Below, piece by piece: positions 32,691-43,253 of a stretch of 64,000 nucleotides of DNA. Positions within the stretch are counted from its first letter, which is position 1. Every line of letters begins with the position of its first letter. The stretch comes from Mactra quadrangularis (lineage: Eukaryota; Mollusca; Bivalvia; Venerida; Mactridae): assembly GCA_025267735.1 (NCBI GenBank), contig CM046301.1, positions 55,075,872 through 55,139,871 on the forward strand, given 5' to 3'. The position numbers and the translations under genes are program-made. A model generated the notes under the pieces. It saw only the letters and a list, made by a program, of their open reading frames with translations, did no database searches and was not told the origin of the DNA.

Positions 32691-33480
32691 TCTGGTAAGT
32701 CCAGACCTAAAGCCCACAAGTACAAAGCGTTTGCGTCGTTCCCGAAGATTATTTGACATATTTTTTCTCCTTTTATTTACGTCCTTCCCGATTAAAGGTG
32801 CCGTGCGAATAACCCTGAACCTGTTACAAATTATGGTGTGATTTAATGATAGAGTGTAAATGAGTATACGTTATAAGTACACGCGTATAAGAAACGATAT
32901 AAACATTAAAAATGTAAATAAAACTATGTTTTCTTAAAATTTACGTTTAAGTTCGATGCCTGTTGCGGTCTTTTTTTTAACAATATCATTATATATAAGT
33001 GCGTATGTGAGTCGTTTGATATAAAGCAACCAAAACAACAAATAATTAATAAATAAACAATAAACGAATGAATGTTAGATAAGGACGTACCACCAACAAT
33101 ATTATCTTTAATAGTTTTGTACAGATCAGTGTTCTACTGGTCGATAAGCGAGAACTCTGCTCCATGTTGACTAGCCGATTGAAATAACAGCTGTCGAGCA
33201 ATACCAGCAACGCTCTTGGAAGACTTAAAAACTTCGATGTCTTTGTTGAAGTAAAATTTCTGTAAACGTCCCACTGTCGTTACTGACGTCCATGTTGTTG
33301 TACCAAATGAGAAGTCTTAAAATGTCTTCATTTCAAGATTTTGTCGTACGTTTTGGTAGCAGACGTTATCTTCTTGGCTGATATTTTCCCCTTTCATTGC
33401 ACTGTAAAATATCTGCTGGGGTGGAAGTTCAGTATGACCAAGTTTAGTCGAGCCGCCTAACCATACGTGGGGGAAAAATC
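32691..33480 (-). pseudogene. Polinton-type DNA polymerase B unit 1 (most complete)
   Basis: Minus strand, in natural order: FPHVWLGGSTKLGHTEL (33475), FYSAMKGENISQED, CYQNV, a stop at 33317 and a frame change, WYNNMDV, IEVFKSSKSVAGIARQLLF (33240-33180), HGAEFSLID, DLYKTIKDNIVGG to a donor at 33090, a 270 bp intron (32821-33090), an acceptor taacag, then FARH and NDANALYLWALGLDLPE (about 32750-32695). This is the region upstream of and including polymerase motif A of protein-primed type-B polymerases of Polintons. N terminus and catalytic motifs B and C are absent. Confidence 0.85.
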
Positions 33481-34642
33481 TTTAGATTCCTCCACCCTAT
33501 AAGCTTTAAGGAAACCCGCGAAGGAGCTCCCTGGAGCTAGACAATAACTTATGTCCATGAATCGAAACACATGGGTATGTAACATAACCCAATGCGTGTC
33601 TTCCAACTAAACTTGTACTAATATTGTCCAAACGAACATAAATCTTATATTTAATTTAATAATGGTCCGTGATCGTTATTGTTTACAAACATACTTTATA
33701 AGTTCTAAATCCAATATTATAATAAAGTTAAGTCGAGATTCAAAGCAATGTTCTAAAAGCGCTCAAACAACTTTATATTAATATATCATAAACCACATTT
33801 TTCTACTCATCAATAAGCTAGTCCAGAAAGCTTACTTTTGACATGCGTTGTTCCAATCCACAAGTTGGTCCTTTTCCATCGGCACCACAAAGGCAACGTG
33901 TAACATAGCCGCCTGTATATAGCAGTATATGAACAACCCAGGTTCCAACAGTACAACATAGTCAGTTAACAAGTTTATAGTTTATTTTAACACCACATAT
34001 AAATGTATATCAAAATGCCATGATTCGTGAGGTAGCCGAACGTACAGTCTACGGGTCTTAAGCCTAACTAGATCAGCGTGGACCCGCGGTTCTGACCAAA
34101 TTCGTCTGGAGGGTCTGGCTCAACTGGTCAATCTGGTCCACTTGTGTAAATCAACACAGCGGTGGATACTCTTTTCATGCTCTGCCTATGTCTTACAGTC
34201 ATGGAGTATAAATAATAAGACAAGTCTCATTCAGCGTCTATAGCAAACGAATAATTGCATGTTTAATGATGATAATACATGTATATTATATAACAAGCCG
34301 AAGTACTACACAGTTAGTTTACAAGTTTAATGTTCATTCTAACATCACATGTGAATGCATATCAAATGTCATGAGTGTAAGGTAGCCAAACATACGAGTA
34401 CAAACATCTATAGTCGACGGTACCTATGTATAAGCCTTATGTCCAGCGCGGACCTTAGGTTCTGACCAAAGACCTCACTAGGCTCTCTGGCTCGACTGAG
34501 CAATGATCATAGGAATGCAACCTTTTATACAGTTGATTTTACAACTCATTCTATGAATGAACTCAACTTATTCTATGAATTATTGAATTTTGATGTTCCA
34601 ATGAACTTATGTTGTTCTTTCTGTATTTTTCACTTCAAGCCG
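33481..34642 (+). repeat. Fragments of dispersed repeat R2
   Basis: 33600-33780 matches the 3' part of R2 (tggtccgtgatcgttattg, agattcaaagcaatgttc). 33900-34180 matches its 5' part (acatagccgcctgtatatag). 34290-34550 is another 5' part (ggtagccaaacatacgag, ccttatgtccagcgcgg). The broken order indicates rearranged copies. No gene seen. Confidence 0.55.
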
Positions 34643-34951
34643 TGTCGTATAGCCGTTTTACGTTGTGAAAACAAGACTGAATACTGCATGTTTATTCTTG
34701 ATATGTATAGTGAATTCTCAATTACAAAAGATATACTAATTAGTCAGTACATGTACATAAAATTGTACTTCCTAGAACCCAAGGCTACCACGAGTAGACT
34801 TGACCAGTCTATACCCGGACAAAGTCATTAATAACAAATTGTACATGACATATATATCTGTAAGATACGCCAGATAAAGGCCGAATAATTTTATGAATGA
34901 ATTAACATAATATATATATATTTGTACATGTATATATATATTATTTAATAC
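34643..34951. mobile_element. LTR copy at the duplication boundary
   Basis: tgtcgtatagcc... to ttatttaata followed by CTAC, the same right border as 27340-27671. The left flank is different (cttcaagccg, like the flank of the LTR at 29708) and there is no CTAC. The start of the duplicated block (34655) lies inside it. Confidence 0.65.
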
Positions 34952-35405
34952 TACGCCGAACGATCTTTCCTTCTGGTAAATCCCGACCTAAAGTCCATAA
35001 GTACAAAGCGTTTGTGTCGTTACCGACGATTTATTGACGTAGTTTTCCTCCTCTAATTTTCGTCTTTCCAGATTAAAAGTGATGCACTAATATTATGGAC
35101 GGACCTGTATTGAATGATGAAGTGGTATAATGTCCCTGTGTAAATAATTATTCGTTCTTTTAAGTACACGCGTATTAGAAACGATTTAAACTTTAAAAAT
35201 GTTAATTAAACGATTTTTTCTTATAAACGTTTATGTTCGATGTCTGTTGCGGCTCTTCTTTGATCAATTACATATTTATACATGCGCGTATGTGTGTGTG
35301 CCGTTTGATATAAAGCAAACAAAACAAAGACAAAACAATTAACAAACATTAAACGAATGTATGTTAGATAAGGACGTACCACCAACAATAATATCTTTAA
35401 TAGTT
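34952..35405 (-). pseudogene. Polinton-type DNA polymerase B unit 4b
   Basis: Duplicate of unit 4a. Donor at 35379, acceptor tacag before 35104, so the ~275 bp intron has intact GT and AG ends here. The VGG/GPSII junction and NALYLWTLGRDLPEGK are readable with frame changes. The chimeric frame 35221-35550 crosses this unit as in copy 1. Confidence 0.75.
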
Positions 35406-35757
35406 CATATACGCTATAGTCTTGTAAGGCTGCTATAGCATCATCTCTCTTAAAATTGTTTGACATATTTCCTAGAACATGTTTAGTTTCAATTAGTTTG
35501 TTGTCGATGTTATTTAAACAATGATTGAATACCGAAGTATCTAGAAACAATGCTAATTTCCAATGAGCTCTGGTGACAGATACTGAGTGAAATTTTTTTT
35601 AAATTACATTTTCGAAATTGTTGAAGCTATTCGTGACAGTAAATATTGACTGGAATACCAGCAAAGTTTGGGTATCCATGACTGAAAAATAAAAGAGAAT
35701 TAGTAACCAAAAGGGCCTAAAAAGATACTCTTTTGTAAAAAGAGCTATCTTACAAGA

Positions 35758-35958
35758 TTATCTCCATCTACAGTATTGAAACTGCATATGATGAACGTAA
35801 TCTATGTAAAGCTTTAGATCCCCCCTCATATATTCGGGAAGTATCTGTTCCGTAATTTCTATTTCCGAATTGACCAACTGTCTAAGTGTCAGTTCGTCGT
35901 CACTACCTAATCTAAATTTCTGTTCCAAAAAATTGCTTTCATATAGTGCGCAAGACAT
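35758..35958 (-). CDS. Unrecognised 66-residue ORF, duplicate
   Basis: Encodes exactly the same peptide as 28476-28676. ATG at 35958. Starts 4 bases after the upstream ORF stop. No function assigned; its identity mainly reflects recent duplication. Confidence 0.4.
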   Translation of the reverse strand: MSCALYESNFLEQKFRLGSDDELTLRQLVNSEIEITEQILPEYMRGDLKLYIDYVHHMQFQYCRWR

Positions 35959-35964
35959 GTCTTC

Positions 35965-36159
35965 TTAAAAGTCTTCTAACACAAGATATGCAGCATATGT
36001 ATTTTCTTGCCTAATTTTACTGAGAATATCCGTCACGAATATTTCTTTTAATGCATTGTACATTTCCTGATGACTCATGTGTACTTCTTGGATTTTTTTA
36101 CCAGTTGCAACTACAGTCGTCAGGAAATTCATGACCAATTGGTAGAAAGTACAAGCCAT
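35965..36159 (-). CDS. Unrecognised 64-residue ORF, duplicate
   Basis: Same length and start as 28683-28877, with three amino-acid differences and no stop. Function unknown. Confidence 0.4.
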   Translation of the reverse strand: MACTFYQLVMNFLTTVVATGKKIQEVHMSHQEMYNALKEIFVTDILSKIRQENTYAAYLVLEDF

Positions 36160-36294
36160 TATTTATTTTTATTTTAAGTGTAATGAAAATGAAAAAAAAA
36201 TACCGAATAAGCAGCAGGCTAATTCTTTATATTTATCTTCCTACCTACAATTTAATAAAAGAACTAATTAGTACACAGTTGTAATTAATGTATC

Positions 36295-36958
36295 ATTAAC
36301 TTTTCTCTAACAAAATTGACAAGCCTGATAGACATTTTGCCAACGCCTTCCTTGTACTTTGCTTATTGGATTTTTGCCTGTGACGTTAAGCTGTCACTGT
36401 ATTTATGTGCATGTTGTGATCAGATGATATATCTGATGTATTTCCTAACAATTGTTCGCTTGAATGTAAACTGTAGACCGTCGCTGTTGACGTTATGACT
36501 AATTGCTGTACTAAAACTGTCATCGCTACATATGTCCTCAATATTTTGATCTACTTATTTTATCATGCGTTCTGCATTATTTTTGTAAGAGCAATATCTC
36601 GTTCTTTTTGCCTTAAATGCTGTTGTAATACTGCAAGCGGAATTTCGTCTTCTGATTCTGAATTTATCCTACGTTGACAAATTTGCCTAGTAATGGGAGG
36701 TAAAACAACTTCGTTATATGATTTGCATTATCTGACTCACTTGAATGACTCAAGTTGGTCTCGCTTGACTGACTTGAATTGTCTAATTTGCATGCCAATT
36801 GTGCCTTTCTAAACGGTCTGGTGTTAGGGATTATTGGCATAGGCCATTCATCAATATTTGCCAGTCTTATCTGATCGGCATGTACTTTAACTGTAGAGTT
36901 ATCCAACTGATTTTTAATGACTTACTTACTTATTCTAAAGTATGGTTTCCATTCAAGC
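36295..36958 (-). pseudogene. Ty3/gypsy pol C terminus, duplicate of 29011-29707
   Basis: The frame 36664-36906 keeps VHADQIRLANIDEW and the serine-rich tail. The upstream EWKPYFR part has been shortened by a small deletion replaced with an actt repeat near 36920. The downstream tail has acquired extra stops and small deletions relative to copy 1, so this copy is more decayed. Confidence 0.7.
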
Positions 36959-37110
36959 CATGTCGTAAAGCCGGGGTAAAGAAACACAAACTACGTGTTA
37001 CGTTTTCCAAATCAGAACTGAATATGCATGTTTTATTCTTGATATATATAGTCAATTCTCAATTACATAAGATATACTAATTAGTTTGTACATATATGTA
37101 AATTATGTAA
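36959..37110. mobile_element. Internally deleted LTR copy, duplicate
   Basis: Duplicate of 29708-29860: tgtcgtaaagccggggtaaa to aattatgtaaca. Confidence 0.65.
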
Positions 37111-37299
37111 CACTATTTCTCGATCAATGAATATATCAAATCATTTCCGCCTTTTGGTGTGAACCAATTGTAACACTAACAATCTAGCGCCGTATCATTC
37201 GTCAGCTGGACAAGGAAATTAGTTTCAACCAATCCATGAAGGAGCTGGTAAACGTCTTTTTAAAAGTCCTAGTTATCAATCAATGTCGAAGTTTTTTAA

Positions 37300-37650
37300 C
37301 CTAAAGGTGGCACATCTCCCCACTCTCATCACAATATTGGAGATCTAGTTCATGGAAACTCTCATCTTACTCGACCGGACAGTTATGCTGTTTGTTCTGC
37401 GCAGTTAATATAGAATAGCACTTGTAGCATTCTATGTAACAGGGGTTATCGCAGTTAAAACAGTTTCCTGTTTTCTGTACATCCATTGTGTTGGTTGATG
37501 AAAGGTAGAATGTCATTTTCTGTCTTCTGTGCGAGTTAGGTAATAACTGTGGGTCATCGTTGACTTTTCAATATCAGGATGATACACGTTTTTCTGTCAG
37601 AAAAAGTGACAAATGACTATAACGTTTCTTTCAAATTATAGTAATGAGAG
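37300..37650 (-). pseudogene. Cysteine-rich ORF, broken duplicate
   Basis: Corresponds to 30049-30348. A 13-base deletion (near 37537) in the part encoding the tyrosine-rich N-terminal half shifts the frame. The CxxC codons are still visible. Confidence 0.6.
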
Positions 37651-37659
37651 GAAGCGTAA

Positions 37660-37920
37660 TGTTCGCCGTTGCCCTAAAATACACGTCTTAGCATCTTAGC
37701 AAAGGTTCGAATTTTCCGTTAATAATCAATTCACCTTTAATATCGCAATATACGTCAACTATTTTAGTTCCGGTTTTTCTTTCTTTCAAATTGATTTCCG
37801 GTAGACACATTTCCCAACTTCCGTTTAGGTATAAGGTTTTATCTTTTTTACATCTAAATTCTTGAGGATTATTGTTTGGAAAATATACTAAACTAGAGTT
37901 GCTGTTTTAAATCAGGTATA
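37660..37920 (-). pseudogene. Structural-protein-like relic, duplicate
   Basis: Same YFPNN and NGSWEMCLTEI strings as 30440-30690, with the same early stop. Confidence 0.45.
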
Positions 37921-37940
37921 CAGACATTGTCACTTTTTCT

Positions 37941-38170
37941 TCACCGTCTTACTTTCACCGGGGCAACATGCAAGTACACGTATTTAGAAAATACATCCAC
38001 GCTGAACAACAAATATTTAACACCATCATTGAATTTTGATATGTTAAGCGTTGTACGCTTGCATGTAGTTATCTCTATGCTTGGACAAATTGAACGCTTG
38101 CATGCAGCTATCTCTATGGTCGGACTTGAACTGATTCTCAGCCATACGCCGAACGAACATTCCTTCTGGT
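37941..38170 (-). pseudogene. Integrase fragment and polymerase scrap, duplicate
   Basis: 37941-38055 repeats the integrase motif (FNDGVKYLLFSVDVFSKY) with two extra residues after it. 38056-38170 repeats the EHRD...YMQAF polymerase scrap, truncated at 38174 where R2 sequence begins. Confidence 0.6.
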
Positions 38171-38174
38171 AAAT

Positions 38175-38400
38175 CGTGGGCCTAAGGTTCTGACCAAGCC
38201 CCCACAAGGCCCTTGGCTCGACTGAGCAATGATCATAGGAATGCAATACCTTTTATACAGTTGACAGCTCAACACGTGTCCTGACATCAACCATAATTAT
38301 AATAGCGAACGTTCACATAAATAATATGTAATCTGTCCTAGTAATTGCATACATAATATGCACTTAACTTGACGATTACATTACAATCTGTTGCATGAAC
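38175..38400 (+). repeat. Dispersed repeat R2 fragment
   Basis: cctaaggttctgaccaag, cttggctcgactgagcaatg, ttgacagctcaacacgtg and gcatacataatatgcactta are in R2 order. Confidence 0.6.
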
Positions 38401-38813
38401 AGTATTCATTTGTACATATTTTCACATGATAGTGATTATTCCAGAATTCAGAAAAAGCTGTGAGGTAGAAAAAGGGTCAGGGTGCATCTGAGGGTTAATG
38501 TGTCAATGTTATGTATTTCTGCATAGGGAGGAGCAAAAAGGGGCAGGGGGAAGGGCAGCGTTCAGCTACTCTGCATCAGAATAATCACTACATGACTTAT
38601 ACCTTATGTATACATTAAGTATCGCGTATATCTACATAAACCATTGTGATTGCTATGAGTGAAAGAACAGTTATCATCTAAATTAGTAATTGCCGAATGG
38701 TAAAATTAATACTACATTTAGTTATATTTTTAACTTAATTGTCATATACATGTATAAACACTCGTTGTCAACTGTACTATTTTTGATTTAATGTTCTCCT
38801 GCATTTGTTAATT
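38401..38813. other. No gene seen
   Basis: Nothing recognised apart from a purine-rich stretch at about 38520-38560. Confidence 0.45.
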
Positions 38814-39413
38814 ATGGTGGCATATTTCTGCCATCAGATAACTACATAACCAACTAGTTAATGAAAAGGTTAACTAGTTACGGTAACTAGTTGACCTCTT
38901 AAGTTAATAAAGTTAAGTGGTTAACTAGTTACTGTGACTAGTTAACCTCTTAATTAACTAGTTAGTTAACTAGTTAACTAGTTACGGTAACTAGTTAACC
39001 TCTTAATAAGGGACCTTAGTCAGTTATTTCTTTTTGTGTACTCATCAAATACGTAGACTATTTGGATTACTCGGATTTTACCCTTCATTTTCAATGTCAA
39101 TTTGCCAAAATTAATCTTAAATAACTTTTTGTAAATCATTTAATTTGTTTGAAATTCAAGCTACGTATTATTAAGGTAAAGAACTTCTAAATTTCATCAC
39201 TTCTGTTAATCTCTTTATGACCAAGAAAGATATTAGATAAAATATTTTGTTATCCTTACATAGAAGTTCAATTATAGAATCCGAGGATTCCAACTGCAAG
39301 GACCTAATTACCAATTGGATTGCTTCAGACTTTATCAGAGAAAGATAACTGACTAATGTCCCTAATTTTTCTAGTTAGTTATGTGGTTATCTGGTGGCAG
39401 AAATATGCCACCG
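38814..39413. mobile_element. Inverted-repeat element with palindromic core, host of a nested MITE
   Basis: Left end atggtggcatatttctgcca continues tcagataactacataac. Right end gttatgtggttatctggtgg continues cagaaatatgccaccgt. These are inverted over ~45 bp. The left interior (38850-39005) is a run of palindromes built from ggttaactagttacgg and taactagtta. A family C MITE (39010-39362) is inserted in it. Flanking duplication not resolved. Confidence 0.75.
39010..39362. mobile_element. Harbinger-like MITE, family C, copy 3 (nested)
   Basis: gggaccttagtcagttattt to gactaatgtccc, with TAA on both sides (39007-39009, 39363-39365). Sits inside the palindromic element. Confidence 0.85.
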
Positions 39414-40540
39414 TAGTTAATGTTATAGAAATATATAAACTATCTTTGTATTACACAACACGGTAACAACTTGAGATTTCCAAACATTGAGAAAATCGAA
39501 TATTGTTTGAATTTTGAATATTTAAATAGCTCAACTACAAAACGCAGCAATAAATCACGAGATCGGTAAAAATCTAACTATTTGTTCGTTCCCCATTGTG
39601 CTTGGCTTTCTCAAGTTATTACATAACATTGTGTCAGAGGTTGGTGGCCTATATCTTAATTATTAATTTACATGTATTAGTGTTTGTGTTTGTGCATGTA
39701 TTTGTGAATATTTGAAGCATTGAATGTTGCATACAGTGTATAATAATTGTTATAATAAAATGTAACTTGTCAATTGTAAGATTGTTGAAAATTATCCATG
39801 ATTATTATCAATACAAGAAATGAATTCTAAACTCCTTGTGTTTCTTTGTTTTTTGCCCATTCATCGACTTTATTCATATAAGAATTATCTGGGGTTTAGA
39901 GATATAGTCCAAACAAGGGACAGAGAGTAAAAGGACTGCATATTGCGATGTTGCTAAACAATGTTGAACTATGGTGAAAGTCAGCGTGACCTATTTACTG
40001 CAATTCATATGACCATTGTGGGACATGAAACATTGGTGAGCAATGCATTAGCACTGTACTTAACGAAGAATCGAATTGGCGCATTTTCTCTCCAGATAAT
40101 GTAGCCTTATGGAGTTAAGACTACAAGGTTGTTGGTGCGCAAGTCGCTTTCAGGTGGTATTTTTACTTAGCGTTATATCATTCAGACAACTATAAAAGAA
40201 TGTGGAACACACTAACAACATGTCCGTGGTACGTAATAACTAGAATGTTTGTCACACAGTGACAATGTTTATACGTATAATCAACAGAACCACAGACCCC
40301 AATCATATAAACTCGAATCCACAAATTGTCACAATATCGATGAATACGTATATTGAAGGCAACATTTTTTAGGTATTTTATTATATATTATTTCACTTTT
40401 TTTTCTATCTAGTTTTTCAATGATTCGTTCGACTCAATGTACACATAAAAGATAATCTGTGTTGCTATTTTGCATTGAGTTGTATAATTTGAACAAAGCA
40501 ATATTGATACTGAATTTTATAGTAACAATAGATAACCAGA
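39414..40540. other. No gene seen
   Basis: AT-rich; no supported feature. Confidence 0.5.
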
Positions 40541-40700
40541 AAAATTCACCGGATTGTCATTAACTCTGGCTGAAATGTCAGAGAAGTACGAGAAAGAGTC
40601 TTCACCAGATACAGTAAGATACTTATAATGTAGGTCTGGTGCAGCAACTGCAAGACATGGTTCTAAGACAGGAAGTAAATCCAGCGACAAAGAAGACCGC
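40541..40700 (+). pseudogene. Partial second copy of gypsy gag segment
   Basis: The plus strand matches 41487-41610: actctggctgaaatgtcaga, tacgagaaagagtc, ggtgcagcaactgcaa and ttctaagacaggaagt. It has a stop and a frame change, so only a fragment of the gag coiled region remains. Confidence 0.65.
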
Positions 40701-40973
40701 CCGTCTGTAAAAAAGGATTTAATGTTAAATTTCATTGGTTGATCATTTTGAAACTATTTTGTTCATTGGATACATGTAAATGTTCGGAAAAAAAGATAAC
40801 TTATGCAGGCTGTTGATTTCATGACTCTGCTTACTGTTGCAGTGTAGATATCATAGAATAAAAAAGAGTTAAAATATAAGTTTGGAATATTTTATAATCC
40901 ATAAAACACATATTTTTGGACGGACATGCTCGAACATGGTATGACAATTGAAGGACTTATGGACTTCAAATAA

Positions 40974-42060
40974 GTGCGTGAAGCGTTCGTAGAACACTTT
41001 AAAGAAGAAACTTGGAATGGGATGTGGGATATCACACAAGATATTCAAGAATCGGGGGTTGACTATCTAATTGGATTTTTACAAGTTAGTGGAGGAAGTG
41101 ATTTAGACGAAAATCACCGGGTGCAATTATTTATTAAATGGTTCAGACCAAGTTTACGGTTTATTGTGACATTGAAAAATCAGAAAACATTAAAAGACAC
41201 CAGCAGGGGCGAATCCAGGGGGGGGGTCCGAACTTTTTCTAGGGGGGGTCCAAGCTTTTGAAACACAACCATTTTGCAAAACAATGCCTCATATTATTAA
41301 TAAAAAACTACATAACCGTTAAATATATGTTAAGCACCGAAAAAAATGCTTCATACTACTTAAAAATGACTTACAGTCAAGAAATACACTAATGGACAGG
41401 TACTTTTTTTTGAAATTCCAGGGGGGGGGTCCGGACCCCCTGAACCCCCCTTCCCCCGCTGGATCCGCCTATGCACCAGACTAGCATTAACTCTGGCTGA
41501 AATGTCAGAGACGTACGAGAAAGAGTCGTCACCACATACAGAGAAGTTAGTATGTCGGGTGCAGCAACTGCAAAACAGGGTTCTTAGACAGGAAGTTAAC
41601 ACAACGACAGTGAGAAACGATCACAGAAAGAAAAACACATGTGGGAAATCTGGACTTAGCACAGGTAGGCAAACTTATCAGTCACAGATATTGCCCAGCT
41701 AAATTTTGTGTTTGTCAACATTGTAAAATATTTGGCCACTATCCCCATTTATGTTACAATAAAGGAATTACCAAATATAATTACCAATAGGAAAACGGGC
41801 CTGCCCATCATGGTGCATTGAAGGGTAGACATAAAAATCAAGACCAAATTAAATGTGCTAAAAGAACAAAAATAGATGATCCAAGCTTTGATTCACAGAA
41901 TGCAAATCAAATACCAAATTCCGAATGTTTTTCAGTAAATTCAACATGTCAAATGCATAGAAATACAGCTTTGATTTCTGTACATGACAAAGTAAACCCA
42001 AGCTTTAATTGACACGGGCAGCTATCTCATGTGCATCGAGGTCGTTTTTTGACATGAAAA
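40974..42060 (+). pseudogene. Ty3/gypsy gag-protease relic
   Basis: Plus strand. 40974-41200 reads an alpha-helical gag domain (VREAFVEHFKEETW, LFIKWFRPSLRFIV) with no upstream ATG; a stop precedes it. After the inserted MITE the same frame continues (EKESSPHTEKLVCRVQQLQ) to a stop near 41702. 41700-41755 reads a CCHC zinc knuckle, CQHCKIFGHYPHLC (C-x2-C-x4-H-x4-C). 42005-42035 in another frame reads LIDTGSYL, an aspartic protease active-site motif. Reverse transcriptase and integrase do not follow. A decayed gag-pro piece; its relation to the pol tails at 26-37 kb cannot be tested by eye. Confidence 0.78.
41204..41473. mobile_element. MITE family G, copy 1, inserted in gag relic
   Basis: Left caggggcgaatccaggg and right ctggatccgcctatg are inverted, with long G and C runs inside each end. 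caccag flanks both sides (41198-41203, 41474-41479). Shares its interior (aaatatatgttaagcac, atgacttacagtcaagaaat) with the copy at 56088-56379. Length 270 bp. Confidence 0.85.
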
Positions 42061-42903
42061 CAAATATTGATACAGAAACTTACAGGATTCAGTCATTAAG
42101 ACTGTAGAAGGTGTTGGTAATACTAAATCATTCAAAATTTCAGGTGTAGAAATTTTCTGATAAATTTCACATATTTGAAGAAAAAGTCATTCTGTAATTT
42201 TATGATTGAATTTCATTAAAAAACACGAGGTAAAGTAAGATTTTGACCGCAATATATTTTGTATAGCAGATTATAAAGTCATAGCAAGTTTGAATACTAC
42301 AAAAATGGTTTAGCCCGAGTACCTAAAAATATCACTATTAAAGCTGGTCACATAAACTCTTTGACTTTAAAATGTTACTAAAAGAGAAAATATTAACGAG
42401 TGCTATTAGGGTCGAGTCCGTTTATACATCATGTGAATCAATGGGTGTTAAAAGTTTGGTAAAGCTTGGTGGCAGTCCGAAAAAACTCGAAATTGGAAGT
42501 AGAATTTAGTTGTCAATACTTGAAACAATAGTTTGATCACGGCATGTTTAAGATGAAATCATATTATAGAAAAAAAACTTAACTCTAAAGCTAATATGGA
42601 TTAGGTATACATGAATATAGTGTGTTTTTATAAAAGTAACCAATTTTTTTAAGAAATGGACATTGGGCAAATTTAAATTTAGACAACAGAATGTTTAAAT
42701 TGTTCATTGAGTCTCTAATATAAATTATATAGTGAAAACTTCACGGTTGTTTAACAGTTTTCAAATCTACTGTTAATGAATATATCTTCTTATAATGGCT
42801 CTAACTGATTTTTAAAATCAATACTACTTTGACATTCGTCATTTATTATAATCAATGCATAATTAACTTTGTATATTGTACATGTTGATAAACTTATAAA
42901 TAA
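42061..42903. other. No gene; possible further retroelement decay
   Basis: Follows the gag-protease relic. A few short frames could be decayed pol, but no motif is readable. Confidence 0.35.
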
Positions 42904-43253
42904 GGGACCTTAGTCAGTTATTTCCTCTTCAAATAAGTAGGTCCAATCAGTTGGATTACTCGGATTTTACCCTTACTTTCAATGTCAATTTGCCACAGTT
43001 AATCTTAAATAACTATTTTGTAAATCATTAATTATTTGTTTGAAAATCAAGCGAAGTATTGTTAGGGTACAAAACTATCTAAATTTCATCTCTCCTGTTA
43101 ATATCTTGATTAATAAGTAAGATATTCGATGAAATATTTTATTATCCCTCACAGGACTTCAATGATAAAATCCGAGGATTCCAACTGGTAGGACCTACTT
43201 ACCAATTGGAATGCTTCTGATTTTATCCAGGAAAGATAACTGACAAAAGTCCC
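42904..43253. mobile_element. Harbinger-like MITE, family C, copy 4
   Basis: gggaccttagtcagttattt to taactgacaaaagtccc. Flanks are TAA (42901-42903) and TTA. Confidence 0.85.

Larger units (their letters stand above)
34655..38174. repeat. Segmental duplication, copy 2 (~3.5 kb)
   Basis: Direct, near-identical copy of 27376-30931. Differences include a 13-base deletion in the cysteine-rich ORF, changes that shorten the gypsy tail, a 6-base insertion in the integrase fragment, and a better-preserved polymerase splice acceptor near 35105. Confidence 0.92.

Noticed and set aside
40517..40735. 72-codon minus-strand frame
   Set aside because: It is the antisense of a plus-strand gag fragment.
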